Source of the DNA: an uncultured Oscillospiraceae bacterium
GTDB taxonomy: Bacteria > Bacillota > Clostridia > Oscillospirales > Oscillospiraceae
DNA length: 64,000 nucleotides
Direction: 5' to 3'
Assembly: GCA_934589835.1 (NCBI GenBank)
Contig: CAKTOK010000001.1
Location: 67,007 to 131,006 of the forward strand
The notes under the pieces were generated by a model, which had not been told where the DNA came from, made no database searches, and saw only the letters and a list, made by a program, of their open reading frames with translations. Numbering within the stretch: the stretch's first letter is position 1; each line of letters starts with the position of its first letter. Of the stretch, positions 34,360-43,993 are shown piece after piece. The translations under genes and the position numbers were made by a program.

Positions 34360-35127
34360 TCATTCCTCCAGATAGCCCCGCTGTGCCAGCCATTGCAGCG
34401 ACGGCACGCAGTTCTGATTCTCAATGGTGAATGTGGCCGCCGGACACTGTCTCAGCACCGTGTCCAGCACCTGCTCCATGGGCACGGTGCCCTGCCCCAG
34501 CGGTGCATGGAGGTCCCAGCCCCCCTCGTTGTTGTGGAGATGGACGTGCCGCAGCCACGGGGCCATGGGCGCGATCCACGCCAAGGGCGGCGTTTTGCTG
34601 GCGGAGCTGTTGGCGTGTCCCACGTCCAGACACAGCCCCAGACGGGGATCGTCCACCTGCGCGGCGATGTCCGCCAGCAGCTGCGGCTCCGGCTCCATCA
34701 CGTTCTCCACCGCCAGCGTCATGCCCTCCGGCACGTCGGACAGCAGCTCCCGCCAGAACCGCACCGACTGCTCCACGAACCACTCCGGAAAGTACACCAG
34801 CGGGATGTACCCGCCATGCACCACGATCCGGGTCACGCCCAGCGCCTGCGCCGCCTGTATGGTCTGCCGGAACCGCCGCAGCGCCGCGTCCCGCACCAGC
34901 GGGTCGATGGCGCAGGGCGACAGCTCCGCAAACGGCGCGTGGAGCCACAGCCGCTCCGCGCCCTGTATCTGCCGGCGCACCAGCGCCATGGCGTCCGGCT
35001 GCTCCAGACGCGGGGCCCAGCAGAACTCCGTGATCTCAAAGCCCAGATCCCACGCCTTTGCCAGTGCCGCCGCGCTGCCGTCGATGCCGGACAGGTGCAG
35101 CCTGCGCCGCAGGTCCCTCCGCTCCAT
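34360..35127 (-). CDS. Sugar phosphate isomerase/epimerase-like TIM-barrel protein
   Basis: A 255-residue xylose-isomerase-like TIM barrel (AP_endonuc_2 superfamily). Metal-site candidates are Glu in AVENVMEPEP, Asp-x-x-His in LCLDVGHANSS, His in VHLHNNEGGWD, and Glu in FTIENQN. Substrate unknown. It is the first gene of the cob operon and ends two bases before cobT starts, so a role in corrinoid or lower-ligand metabolism is possible but not shown. The ATG at 35127 follows GGGAGG. Confidence 0.82.
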   Translation of the reverse strand: MERRDLRRRLHLSGIDGSAAALAKAWDLGFEITEFCWAPRLEQPDAMALVRRQIQGAERLWLHAPFAELSPCAIDPLVRDAALRRFRQTIQAAQALGVTRIVVHGGYIPLVYFPEWFVEQSVRFWRELLSDVPEGMTLAVENVMEPEPQLLADIAAQVDDPRLGLCLDVGHANSSASKTPPLAWIAPMAPWLRHVHLHNNEGGWDLHAPLGQGTVPMEQVLDTVLRQCPAATFTIENQNCVPSLQWLAQRGYLEE

Positions 35128-35161
35128 GCGCCGTACCTCCCTTGCGAATGTCTCAACGAGG

Positions 35162-35190
35162 ATTATAGCACATCCCGCCGCAAATACAAA
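35162..35190 (-). promoter_or_regulatory. Sigma-A promoter of the cob operon
   Basis: On the - strand TTTGTA (35190-35185), 17 bp, TATAAT (35167-35162). Confidence 0.65.
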
Positions 35191-35218
35191 CCCCCAAAAC
35201 ATCCCGCCGCCGCGGGGA

Positions 35219-35247
35219 TTGACGCACGCCGTCGGAAACGGTATAAT
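35219..35247 (+). promoter_or_regulatory. Sigma-A promoter of the ECF transporter operon
   Basis: TTGACG (35219-35224), 17 bp, TATAAT (35242-35247). Divergent from the cob promoter. Confidence 0.85.
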
Positions 35248-35285
35248 CTCAGCGATACGCAAAACAGGGAAGGGAGGTGCCGCCC

Positions 35286-36188
35286 GTGCGTGATCCGTTT
35301 ACCGACTGTCATCCCGCCGTGAATTTTCTCTATTTTGCGCTGGTGCTGGCCTTCTCCATGTGCCTGACGCATCCGGCCGCCCTGCTGATTTCCCTCGCCG
35401 GCGCCTGCTGCTACCTGACACGCCTGCTGGGGGCGAGCGAGCTGGGCCGCAGCGCCCGCTGGCTGGTGCCCATGGCGCTGCTGGCGGCGCTGGTGAACCC
35501 CGCCTTCGTCCATCAGGGCGTCACCATCCTGACCTACCTGCCCTCCGGCAACCCCCTGACGCTGGAGAGCATTCTCTTCGGCCTTGCCTCGGCGCTGCTG
35601 CTGGCGGCGGTGGTGCTGTGGTTCCGCTGCTTCGGCGAGGTCATGACCTCCGACAAATTCATCTACCTCTTTGGCCGGATCATCCCCGCCCTCTCGCTGG
35701 TGCTCAGCATGACGCTGCGCTTCGTGCCCCGCTTCCGCCGCCAGTTCCGCACGGTGGCGCAGGCCCAGCGCTTCATGGGCCGCGACACGGAAAGCGGCGG
35801 CCTGCTCCGGCGGGGCCGCAACGCCATGAAGGTCTTTTCCATTCTGGTCACCTGGAGCTTGGAGAGCGCCATCGACACGGCGGACAGTATGCGTAGCCGC
35901 GGCTATGGCCAGCCCGGGCGCACCGCCTTCGCCCTCTACCGTCTGGACGATCGGGACCGAAGCCTTCTCCTGTGGCTGGGCTTCTGCGGACTGTACCTGC
36001 TGTCCGGCGTTCTCTCGGGCGGCCTCTATTTCCAGTATTACCCCCTGCTGCTGGGCGCACCGGCCCAGCCGCTGACCGTCAGCTTTTTCGCCGTCTACCT
36101 GCTGCTGTGCCTGACGCCTGCGGGCCTGTCGCTGGCCCAGCGCCGCCGCTTCTGCCGCCTGATGAAGGGAGGGACTCCAAATGAATGA
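35286..36188 (+). CDS. ECF transporter transmembrane T component (CbiQ/EcfT family)
   Basis: A 300-residue membrane protein with about six segments. The cytoplasmic coupling region has LSMTLRFVPRFRRQFRTV and the second helix SAIDTADSMRSRGYG, matching the Ala-Arg-Gly coupling motifs of EcfT. It connects the ATPases to the substrate-binding S component. The start is GTG at 35286, eight nt after AGGGAGG. It overlaps the ATPase gene by eight bases. Position next to cob genes suggests a corrinoid or precursor substrate. Confidence 0.88.
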   Translation: MRDPFTDCHPAVNFLYFALVLAFSMCLTHPAALLISLAGACCYLTRLLGASELGRSARWLVPMALLAALVNPAFVHQGVTILTYLPSGNPLTLESILFGLASALLLAAVVLWFRCFGEVMTSDKFIYLFGRIIPALSLVLSMTLRFVPRFRRQFRTVAQAQRFMGRDTESGGLLRRGRNAMKVFSILVTWSLESAIDTADSMRSRGYGQPGRTAFALYRLDDRDRSLLLWLGFCGLYLLSGVLSGGLYFQYYPLLLGAPAQPLTVSFFAVYLLLCLTPAGLSLAQRRRFCRLMKGGTPNE

Positions 36189-38823
36189 GCTGTTCCGCCT
36201 TTCCGGCTTCGGCTTCACCTACCCCCAGCAGCGCCGCCCCGCCCTGACCGGCGTGGACCTGACGGTGCGCGCCGGCGAGTTCTGGGTGCTCTGCGGCCCC
36301 TCCGGCTGCGGCAAATCCACGCTCCTGCGCCAGCTCAAGACCGTGCTGGCCCCCCATGGCGTCACCGAGGGAGAGGTGTACCTTCAGGGCACGCCCCTGC
36401 GGGATGTCCCCCTGCGGCAGCAGGCGTCCGACATCGGCTTTGTCCTCCAGTCGCCGGAGCATCAGGTGGTGACGGACAAGGTCTGGCACGAGCTGGCCTT
36501 CGGGCTGGAGAGCCTTGGCTGCGACACCCCCTCCATCCGCCGCCGCGTGGCGGAGATGGCGTCCTTCTTCGGCATACAGGACTGGTTCCACAAGTCCGTG
36601 GACCAGCTCTCCGGCGGCCAGAAGCAGCTGCTGACGCTGGCCTCCGTTATGGTCATGCAGCCCAAAGTCTTGATCCTGGACGAGCCCACCAGCCAGCTGG
36701 ACCCCATCGCCGCCGCCGATTTCCTGCAAACGCTGGGCCGCATCAACCGCGAGCTGGGCACCACCGTCCTCCTGACGGAGCACCGGCTGGAGGAGGCGCT
36801 GCCTCTTGCCACCCACGCCGCCGTGCTGGACGGCGGCCGCCTGCTGTGCACCGGCACGCCTGCGGAGGTGGGCCGCGCCCTGCGGGGGCAGGGGCACGCC
36901 ATGTTTCTGGCCATGCCCGCCGCCATGCGGATCTGGGCCAGTGTGGAAAGCGAGGATCCCGCCCCCGTCACCGTGCGGGAGGGCAGGGACTTCCTGCGCC
37001 GCTGGCACGCCGCCCATCCGCTGCACCCCCTGCCTCCGGCGGAGGAGCACCCCCACGGCGGCCCCGTCCTGACGGCGGAGGGCCTCTGGTTCCGCTACGG
37101 GCCGGACCAGCCCGACGTGGTGCGGGGACTGGACCTCACCGTGCGGCAGGGAGAGCTGCTGGCCCTGCTGGGCGGCAACGGCGCCGGCAAGACCACCAGC
37201 CTGCGCCTGCTCTCCGGCGCCCTGACGCCCTACCGCGGCACAGTGCAGCGCCGCTGCCGCATCGGCGTCCTGCCTCAGGACCCCCAGGCGCTTTTCGTGA
37301 AAAAAACGGTCCGCGAGGACCTGTACGAGGCCTTCGACGGCCAGAGGCTGGACCCCGCCCTGCGGGAAAAGCGGATGGCGCAGGCCGTGACCCTCTGCCG
37401 CCTGACGGCGCTGCTGGACCGTCACCCCTACGACCTGTCCGGCGGCGAGCAGCAGCGCGCCGCCCTCTGTAAGGTCCTGCTCCTTGATCCGGAGCTGCTG
37501 CTGCTGGACGAGCCCACCAAGGGCCTTGACGCCGGCTTCAAGCAGGAGCTGGCCGCCATCCTCCGCTCCCTGACGGCGGGCGGCGTCACGGTGGTCATGG
37601 TCAGCCACGACGTGGAGTTCTGCGCCCGCTACGCCCACCGCTGCGCCCTGTTTTTCGACGGCAGCGTGGTGACGGAGGGCGCGCCCCGCCCGTTCTTCTC
37701 CGGCAACAGCTTCTACACCACCTCCGCCGACCGGATGGCGCGGGAGCTGTGCCCCGGCGCGGTGACGGCGGAGGACGTCATGGCCGTCATCGGCGGCGAG
37801 ATCCCGCCGGAGCCGGCGCCGCCCCAGGTCTACGAGCCTCTGCCGCCGGTGGCGGAGGAGTCCGCCGCGTGGCAGCCGCCGAGGCTGCCGTGGTGGCGAA
37901 GGCTGCTGGCCGCCGTGTCCGGCCTTGCGGCGCTGGTGATCTTCTGGCACGCCGCCCGTCAGACGGACCTGACGGCGCTGGTGGGCGGCGGCACGGTGTC
38001 CGCCGCCGGCTGGTCCGCCCTGTGGGAGTACGCCCTGTTCATCGCCGCTTTGTTTGTCGCCGCCGCCGCCATCGGCCGCCGCTCGCCCCCGCCGGTGCAG
38101 GTGCAGACGCCGGTGCAGAAGCGCCGCCTGTCCAGCCGCACCAAGGCCGCTGCCGCCCTGATATTGGCGGGCATCCCCGCCATATTGTTCGTGGGCAGCT
38201 ATTACTTCGATGTGAAGAACTACTACCTCATGGCCCTGCTGGTGCTGCTGGCGTGTATGCTGCCGTTTTTCATGGTCTTCGAGGGCCGGAAGCCCCAGGC
38301 GCGGGAGCTGACCGTCATCGCCGTGCTGTGCGCGCTGGGCGTGGCGGGCCGCGCTGCCTTCTTCATGCTGCCCCAGTTCAAGCCGGTGCTGGCCCTGACC
38401 ATCATTGCCGGCGTGGCCTTCGGCGGCGAGACGGGCTTTCTGGTGGGAGCCATGACCATGCTGGCCAGCAACTTCCTGTTCTCACAGGGGCCGTGGACCC
38501 CGTTCCAGATGTTTGCCGCCGGCATCATCGGCTTTCTGGCGGGCGTCCTGTTCCGCAAGGGCTGGCTCCGCCGCAGCCGCGGCGCCCTGTGCCTGTTCGG
38601 GGCCATCGCCGCCGTCGTTGTGTACGGCGGGCTGATGAATCCCGTCTCCGCCCTGCTGTACAGTCAGGAGCTGAGCTGGCCCGTGCTGGTGAGCTATTAC
38701 CTCACCGGCTTCCCCGTGGACTGCATCCACGCCGCCGCCACCGTGTTCTTCCTCTGGGTGCTGGCGGAGCCCATGCTGGAAAAGCTGGACCGCATCAAAA
38801 CGAAATACGGCCTTGTGGAATAA
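36181..38823 (+). CDS. Fused ECF transporter: two ATPases plus C-terminal S component
   Basis: An 880-residue chain. ATPase 1 spans 1-240 (Walker A 39-47, LSGGQ at 143-147, Walker B LILDEPT at 164-170). ATPase 2 spans 296-510 (Walker A GGNGAGKTT at 331-339, LSGGEQQRAAL from 419, LLLDEPTKGLD). A Pro-rich linker (540-570) leads to a membrane region of about ten segments from 573. Residues 706-865 resemble an ECF S component (ELTVIAVLCALGVAGRAAF, then GETGFLVGAMTMLASNF). ATPase fusions are known; having the S component on the same chain is unusual. Corrinoid transport is inferred from neighbours only. Confidence 0.85.
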   Translation: MNELFRLSGFGFTYPQQRRPALTGVDLTVRAGEFWVLCGPSGCGKSTLLRQLKTVLAPHGVTEGEVYLQGTPLRDVPLRQQASDIGFVLQSPEHQVVTDKVWHELAFGLESLGCDTPSIRRRVAEMASFFGIQDWFHKSVDQLSGGQKQLLTLASVMVMQPKVLILDEPTSQLDPIAAADFLQTLGRINRELGTTVLLTEHRLEEALPLATHAAVLDGGRLLCTGTPAEVGRALRGQGHAMFLAMPAAMRIWASVESEDPAPVTVREGRDFLRRWHAAHPLHPLPPAEEHPHGGPVLTAEGLWFRYGPDQPDVVRGLDLTVRQGELLALLGGNGAGKTTSLRLLSGALTPYRGTVQRRCRIGVLPQDPQALFVKKTVREDLYEAFDGQRLDPALREKRMAQAVTLCRLTALLDRHPYDLSGGEQQRAALCKVLLLDPELLLLDEPTKGLDAGFKQELAAILRSLTAGGVTVVMVSHDVEFCARYAHRCALFFDGSVVTEGAPRPFFSGNSFYTTSADRMARELCPGAVTAEDVMAVIGGEIPPEPAPPQVYEPLPPVAEESAAWQPPRLPWWRRLLAAVSGLAALVIFWHAARQTDLTALVGGGTVSAAGWSALWEYALFIAALFVAAAAIGRRSPPPVQVQTPVQKRRLSSRTKAAAALILAGIPAILFVGSYYFDVKNYYLMALLVLLACMLPFFMVFEGRKPQARELTVIAVLCALGVAGRAAFFMLPQFKPVLALTIIAGVAFGGETGFLVGAMTMLASNFLFSQGPWTPFQMFAAGIIGFLAGVLFRKGWLRRSRGALCLFGAIAAVVVYGGLMNPVSALLYSQELSWPVLVSYYLTGFPVDCIHAAATVFFLWVLAEPMLEKLDRIKTKYGLVE

Positions 38824-38858
38824 AAGATATCCCCCGGCTTCGCCGGGGGATATCTTTT
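38822..38858. terminator. Bidirectional intrinsic terminator
   Basis: AAAAGATATCCCCCGGC-TTC-GCCGGGGGATATCTTTT, a perfect 17-bp stem. Confidence 0.92.
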
Positions 38859-38895
38859 GCCGCGAGCTGCCCAAAGCCGTCAGCCCTGCGGATGC

Positions 38896-39387
38896 TTACG
38901 TCAAAGTGAATTGGTAAGTGACCGAGTTCTGCCAGGATTCTTCGTTTGACAAATCCTCTCCGATCACCGTGCCGCCCATTTTTTCGTAAAATATCCGGGC
39001 ATTATGATTCTCCGGAACACAGTGGCAGATGAAAGACTGCACACCGTGCTCCCGACAGTACGCCCTGACAAGGTCGAATACTTTCCGGCCGATCCCGTTC
39101 CTCTGGTACTCAGAAACGATGTAGAGCGACTGCAATGTGACCCCATCGGCCTGACGTATCGTCAGATAGCCGATGTCCTGCGGTCCCTCCCGAATCAGAT
39201 ACACAGAGTATACTGGGTCATTGACCCTTGCCAATTCCTTTTCTCTGTGCCAGTCCCAGTCAAAGCCGTCGAGCATATCGTCAGGATAGATTCCTCTGTA
39301 TGTGGTGTCCCAGACCCTGTGCCGCAGACCAATGATGGACGGTACGTCCCCACTGTGTGCCCTGACGATCACGACATCATTTCTCAT
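38896..39387 (-). CDS. GNAT family N-acetyltransferase
   Basis: A 163-residue acetyltransferase. Motif A (acetyl-CoA pyrophosphate loop) is YIVSEYQRNGIGRKVFD, followed by the C-terminal NHNARIFYEKMGG typical of the fold. The acceptor cannot be predicted. Base composition is visibly less GC-rich than its neighbours, which may indicate later acquisition. The ATG at 39387 has GGGAGAG upstream. It is followed by a terminator on its own side and is convergent with the transporter. Confidence 0.85.
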   Translation of the reverse strand: MRNDVVIVRAHSGDVPSIIGLRHRVWDTTYRGIYPDDMLDGFDWDWHREKELARVNDPVYSVYLIREGPQDIGYLTIRQADGVTLQSLYIVSEYQRNGIGRKVFDLVRAYCREHGVQSFICHCVPENHNARIFYEKMGGTVIGEDLSNEESWQNSVTYQFTLT

Positions 39388-39463
39388 GATATTTTCTCTC
39401 CCGCACTTCCTGCTTCTCCCATCCTGCCGCACCTCGCCGCCCAATACCAGCGCCTTACGCAAA

Positions 39464-39495
39464 AAAGGCTCTCCGGCCGCGCCGGAGAGCCTTTC
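39464..39495. terminator. Intrinsic terminator after ftsZ
   Basis: AAAGGCTCTCCGGC-CGC-GCCGGAGAGCCTTT with flanking A and T runs; ends the leftward ftsZ transcript. Confidence 0.88.
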
Positions 39496-39506
39496 CTCTC
39501 GTTTTC

Positions 39507-40622
<1,116 letters not shown>

Positions 40623-40689
40623 GTTGGTTCCTCCTGCCACAATTTGTATCGAAAAGACAGTTTCTCTGTGCGTGAATGCTATATCTTGT

Positions 40690-40718
40690 ATTGTATTACG
40701 GAATCAAAGACCCGTCAA
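40690..40718 (-). promoter_or_regulatory. Sigma-A promoter of ftsZ
   Basis: On the - strand TTGACG (40718-40713), 17 bp, TACAAT (40695-40690). Confidence 0.8.
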
Positions 40719-40751
40719 GTGTTCCCGCGGAATTTGCTCATCTTTTTCCCG

Positions 40752-41510
40752 TTACCCGGGGATAAAGCTGGCTTTACCCTCCTGCGTCATGTCGATGGAG
40801 CCCTTTTCGTTGTCCTCCAGCCTGTCCACCACCGCCGCCAGATAATCCAGCTTGTAGTCGAAGTCCGCGTCCCACAAAAACTGCACGTCGAACCGGCTCA
40901 TATACCGCATGGTGATGTGGGATGCGTCGGACAGGTCAATGACCTGCACCTGATGCAGCATCCCCTTTTCCACCAGCAGCGACAGTATCTCCAGCAGCCG
41001 CTCCAGCACCATCTGCTGGGTGGCGGAGGCCCGTGCCTCGCCGCCCACCTGCGGGTCCAGCAGCGTCAGCCCCTCGATCTGGATGTACTGGCTCCACTTG
41101 GCGGCGCTGACGGTGTCCACGATGTTCCCCTTGCTGCACAGCAGGTACACCGTGCCGTCCTGCTTGATGGCCACCGGGTCCCGGCACTCCGTCACCTGCA
41201 CCACCAGCTTGTTGGGCAGCACCCGCCGGAACTGCACCGTCTCCACATAGGGGAGCTGCTGGCGGATGCGGGCCGCTGCGTCGTACTTGTTCAGCAGGAA
41301 CAGGTTGTCCCCCGGCTTGACCTCCGCCGCCGCCACGATCTGCTCCTTGGAGTAGCGGCTGTTGCCATTGACCTCGATATCCTCGACCTTGAAAAACATG
41401 GCCAGCGCAAGGCCGATGGCGCCGCAGATCAGCACAAAGGCCAGCAGCTTATAGAGGAAGGCAAAGCTTCCTCTCCGCCGTTTGCGGTTGTACCGTCTGC
41501 GTCGCGCCAT
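40752..41510 (-). CDS. ftsQ: Cell division protein FtsQ/DivIB
   Basis: A 252-residue bitopic protein. A strongly basic cytoplasmic tail (RRRRYNRKRRRG) precedes one membrane span (about 20-40), then a POTRA domain beginning FKVEDIEVNGNSRYSKEQI. A beta domain follows. It is the scaffold of the divisome with FtsL/FtsB-like proteins. AAGGAG precedes the ATG. It is the last gene of the long dcw operon before ftsZ. Confidence 0.9.
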   Translation of the reverse strand: MARRRRYNRKRRRGSFAFLYKLLAFVLICGAIGLALAMFFKVEDIEVNGNSRYSKEQIVAAAEVKPGDNLFLLNKYDAAARIRQQLPYVETVQFRRVLPNKLVVQVTECRDPVAIKQDGTVYLLCSKGNIVDTVSAAKWSQYIQIEGLTLLDPQVGGEARASATQQMVLERLLEILSLLVEKGMLHQVQVIDLSDASHITMRYMSRFDVQFLWDADFDYKLDYLAAVVDRLEDNEKGSIDMTQEGKASFIPG

Positions 41511-41523
41511 GACCTGAAACTCC

Positions 41524-42783
41524 TTACCTGTTGGTTTCCTGCCGGATATGGGCCCCCAGCCGCGCCAGATCGCCGGTCAGGTCCGCATAGCCCCGCTGGA
41601 TGTGCTCGCTGTGATGTACGGCGGAGCGCCCCTCCGCCTGCAAGGCTGCCAGCACCAGCGCCGCCCCGCCCCGCAGGTCGGCGGCAACCACGTCCGCCCC
41701 GTGGAGCCGCTCCACGCCGCATACCACGGCCACGCGGCCCTCCACGCGGATGTCCGCGCCCATGCGCTGCATCTCCGCCACGTGGCGGTAGCGGCTCTCG
41801 AAGATGTTCTCCACAAAGACCGTGGTACCCCGACTGCCCAGCAGCGCCGCCATGAAAATGGCCTGACAGTCGGTGGGAAAGCCCGGATACGGCGCGGTCC
41901 GCACCGGCGTCACCGCCTGCAGCCGCCCCTCGCTGCGAAGCCGGATGTCCTCCTGCCCGCAGTCAATGCGGCAGCCCGCCTGCTGTAAGGCCGTGGTCAC
42001 CGTTGCCAGATGCCGGTAATCCGCCTGCCGCAGCAGCACGTCGCCGCCTGCCGCCGCCGCGGCGCACAGATAGGTGGCCGCCACGATGCGGTCCGCGATG
42101 ACGCGGTGGCTGCACCCATGGAGGGGCCGCTTTCCCTCCACGGTGATGACGGACCCGCCCGCGCCCCGCACCTCCGCGCCGCAGGCGCACAGAAAATCCT
42201 GCAGGTCCACGATCTCCGGCTCCCGCGCCGCGTTGGTGATGACTGTGGTCCCCTCCGCGCCGCAGGCCGCCAGCATGGCGTTCTCCGTGGCGCCCACGCT
42301 GGGAATGGCCAGCACGATCTGACCGCCGGTGAGCTGCCTGCCCTGACAGTACAGCTTGCCGCCGTTCTCCTCGATGGACGCGCCCAGCGTCCTGAGCGCC
42401 GCCAGATGCAGGTCGATGGGCCGCGGCCCCAGCTCGCATCCGCCCGGATAGCTGAGCTCCGCCCAGCCGCAGCGGGCCAGAATGGCCCCCAGAAAGATCA
42501 CCGACGAGCGCATCCGCCGCATCAGCGTCTGGGGAATGTCGCACCGCGTCAGCACGCGGCTGTCCACCAGCAGGTCGCCGTCCTCCCAGTCTACCCGGCA
42601 CCCTAAGTACCGCAGGATGTCCGCCGCCGCCTCCACATCGCTCAGCTGGGGACAGCGCCGGATGCGGCATTCGCCGCCGCACAGCAGCGTGGCCGCCAGA
42701 ATCGGCAGCACGCTGTTCTTCGCGCCCTGCACCGCCGCCTCGCCGTTGAGCCGGTGGCCTCCTTCAATGGTAATAGGCCCCAT
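41524..42783 (-). CDS. murA: UDP-N-acetylglucosamine 1-carboxyvinyltransferase
   Basis: A 419-residue enzyme catalysing the first committed step of peptidoglycan synthesis, transfer of enolpyruvate to UDP-GlcNAc. It has the N-terminal GAKNSVLPILAATLL with the catalytic-site Lys-Asn pair. The fosfomycin-reactive Cys near residue 115 is in PGGCELGPRPIDLHL. AAGGEGTT-type loops and a C-terminal LRGGAALVLAAL are intact. The ATG at 42783 follows GGGAGGGG. Confidence 0.96.
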   Translation of the reverse strand: MGPITIEGGHRLNGEAAVQGAKNSVLPILAATLLCGGECRIRRCPQLSDVEAAADILRYLGCRVDWEDGDLLVDSRVLTRCDIPQTLMRRMRSSVIFLGAILARCGWAELSYPGGCELGPRPIDLHLAALRTLGASIEENGGKLYCQGRQLTGGQIVLAIPSVGATENAMLAACGAEGTTVITNAAREPEIVDLQDFLCACGAEVRGAGGSVITVEGKRPLHGCSHRVIADRIVAATYLCAAAAAGGDVLLRQADYRHLATVTTALQQAGCRIDCGQEDIRLRSEGRLQAVTPVRTAPYPGFPTDCQAIFMAALLGSRGTTVFVENIFESRYRHVAEMQRMGADIRVEGRVAVVCGVERLHGADVVAADLRGGAALVLAALQAEGRSAVHHSEHIQRGYADLTGDLARLGAHIRQETNR

Positions 42784-42855
42784 AAAACCCCTCCCGCCCT
42801 TCATGGTTGTCGTAAGCCATTGTATGAAGGGACAGGGGCAGGGTGTGAATCGCCC

Positions 42856-43974
42856 TTACCGGACCAGCGCCATCACCGTGTCGTAGATGCGCTCCGCGGC
42901 GTCGGGGATGCCCAGCTGGGCCATGCCCTGCCTCATCCGCCGCTGCGTATCCTTGTCGCGCAGGATGTCCGCCGCCGCCTGATACAGCGCCGCGCCGCCG
43001 GCCTCGCTCTCCAGCAGGACCCTCGCCCCGCCGTGGGCCTCCAGCAGCCGCGCGTTTTTCTCCTGATGATTGTTGGTGACGTAGGGGGACGGCACCATAA
43101 TGGCCGGCACCCCCAGTGCCGTCAGCTCGCTGATGGTGGACGCGCCCGCCCGGCAGATCACCAGGTCCGCCGCCCGCATCACCGTCGCCATGTTGTAGAT
43201 GTACTGCCGCACATCCAGCTGGGCGCAGCCGTCCAGTCCCCGCTGCCGCAGGGCCTGCTCCATGGCATCCCAGCCGCCCTTGCCCACCGCGTGGACGTGG
43301 TGGAAGGGGAAGCCGTCGAGGCGCTCCTTCTCGAAGAAGTCCAGCATGGCCTCGTTCATGTGGCTGGCCCCCAGACTGCCCCAGAAGGACGCCACCAGGG
43401 GCCGCCCGTCGTCAAAGCCCAGCTCGGCCCGGGCCTCCTGCGGCGTGCGGGTGAAGAAGTCGCCCCGCACCGGCGTCCCCGTTACCATGATGCGCTCAGG
43501 GTGCCGGTAGTGCTGCCGGCAGTCCTCAAAGCCCACCATGATGACGTCGGCGTAGTCCTCCAGCATACGGGTGGTCAGCCCGGGCACCGAGTTGCTCTCG
43601 TGTACCGCCGTGGGGATGTGGGCCTGCGCCGCCGCCCGCACCGTGGGGAAGCTGGCATAGCCGCCGGTGCCCACCACCAGATCGGGCCGGAACTCCCGCA
43701 AAATGGCCTTGGCCGCCTTTCCCGAGCGGGCCAGCGCCCCCACGGCATGGAGGTTGTGGCGCACCGCCTCCGGCGAAAGGGACCGGCGGAAGCTGTCGAT
43801 CTCCACGGCGGCGTAGTCGTACCCCGCCTTGGCGATGAGCTCCCGCTCCATGCCGTCGGGCGTGCCCACGAACAGCACGGCGGTATCGCTGCGGCGCTGC
43901 CGCATCAGGCCCGCCAGCGCCAGCGCCGGATTGACGTGTCCCGCGGTGCCGCCGCAGGTGAAAATGACTCTCAT
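42856..43974 (-). CDS. murG: UDP-GlcNAc:undecaprenyl-PP-MurNAc-pentapeptide GlcNAc transferase
   Basis: A 372-residue GT-B glycosyltransferase that converts lipid I to lipid II on the inner membrane face. It has the N-terminal loop TCGGTAGHVNPALAL, GTGGYASFP, HESNSVPGLTTRML, and the C-terminal UDP-binding CRAGASTISELTALG. The start at 43974 follows AAAGGAG. Part of the dcw operon between ftsW and murA. Confidence 0.97.
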   Translation of the reverse strand: MRVIFTCGGTAGHVNPALALAGLMRQRRSDTAVLFVGTPDGMERELIAKAGYDYAAVEIDSFRRSLSPEAVRHNLHAVGALARSGKAAKAILREFRPDLVVGTGGYASFPTVRAAAQAHIPTAVHESNSVPGLTTRMLEDYADVIMVGFEDCRQHYRHPERIMVTGTPVRGDFFTRTPQEARAELGFDDGRPLVASFWGSLGASHMNEAMLDFFEKERLDGFPFHHVHAVGKGGWDAMEQALRQRGLDGCAQLDVRQYIYNMATVMRAADLVICRAGASTISELTALGVPAIMVPSPYVTNNHQEKNARLLEAHGGARVLLESEAGGAALYQAAADILRDKDTQRRMRQGMAQLGIPDAAERIYDTVMALVR

Positions 43975-43993
43975 AGCAAGACTCCTTTCGGGC

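Noticed and set aside
35128-35285. Cobalamin riboswitch between the divergent cob and ECF operons
   Set aside because: Only about 160 bp, filled by two promoters and leaders, and no B12-box sequence was found.
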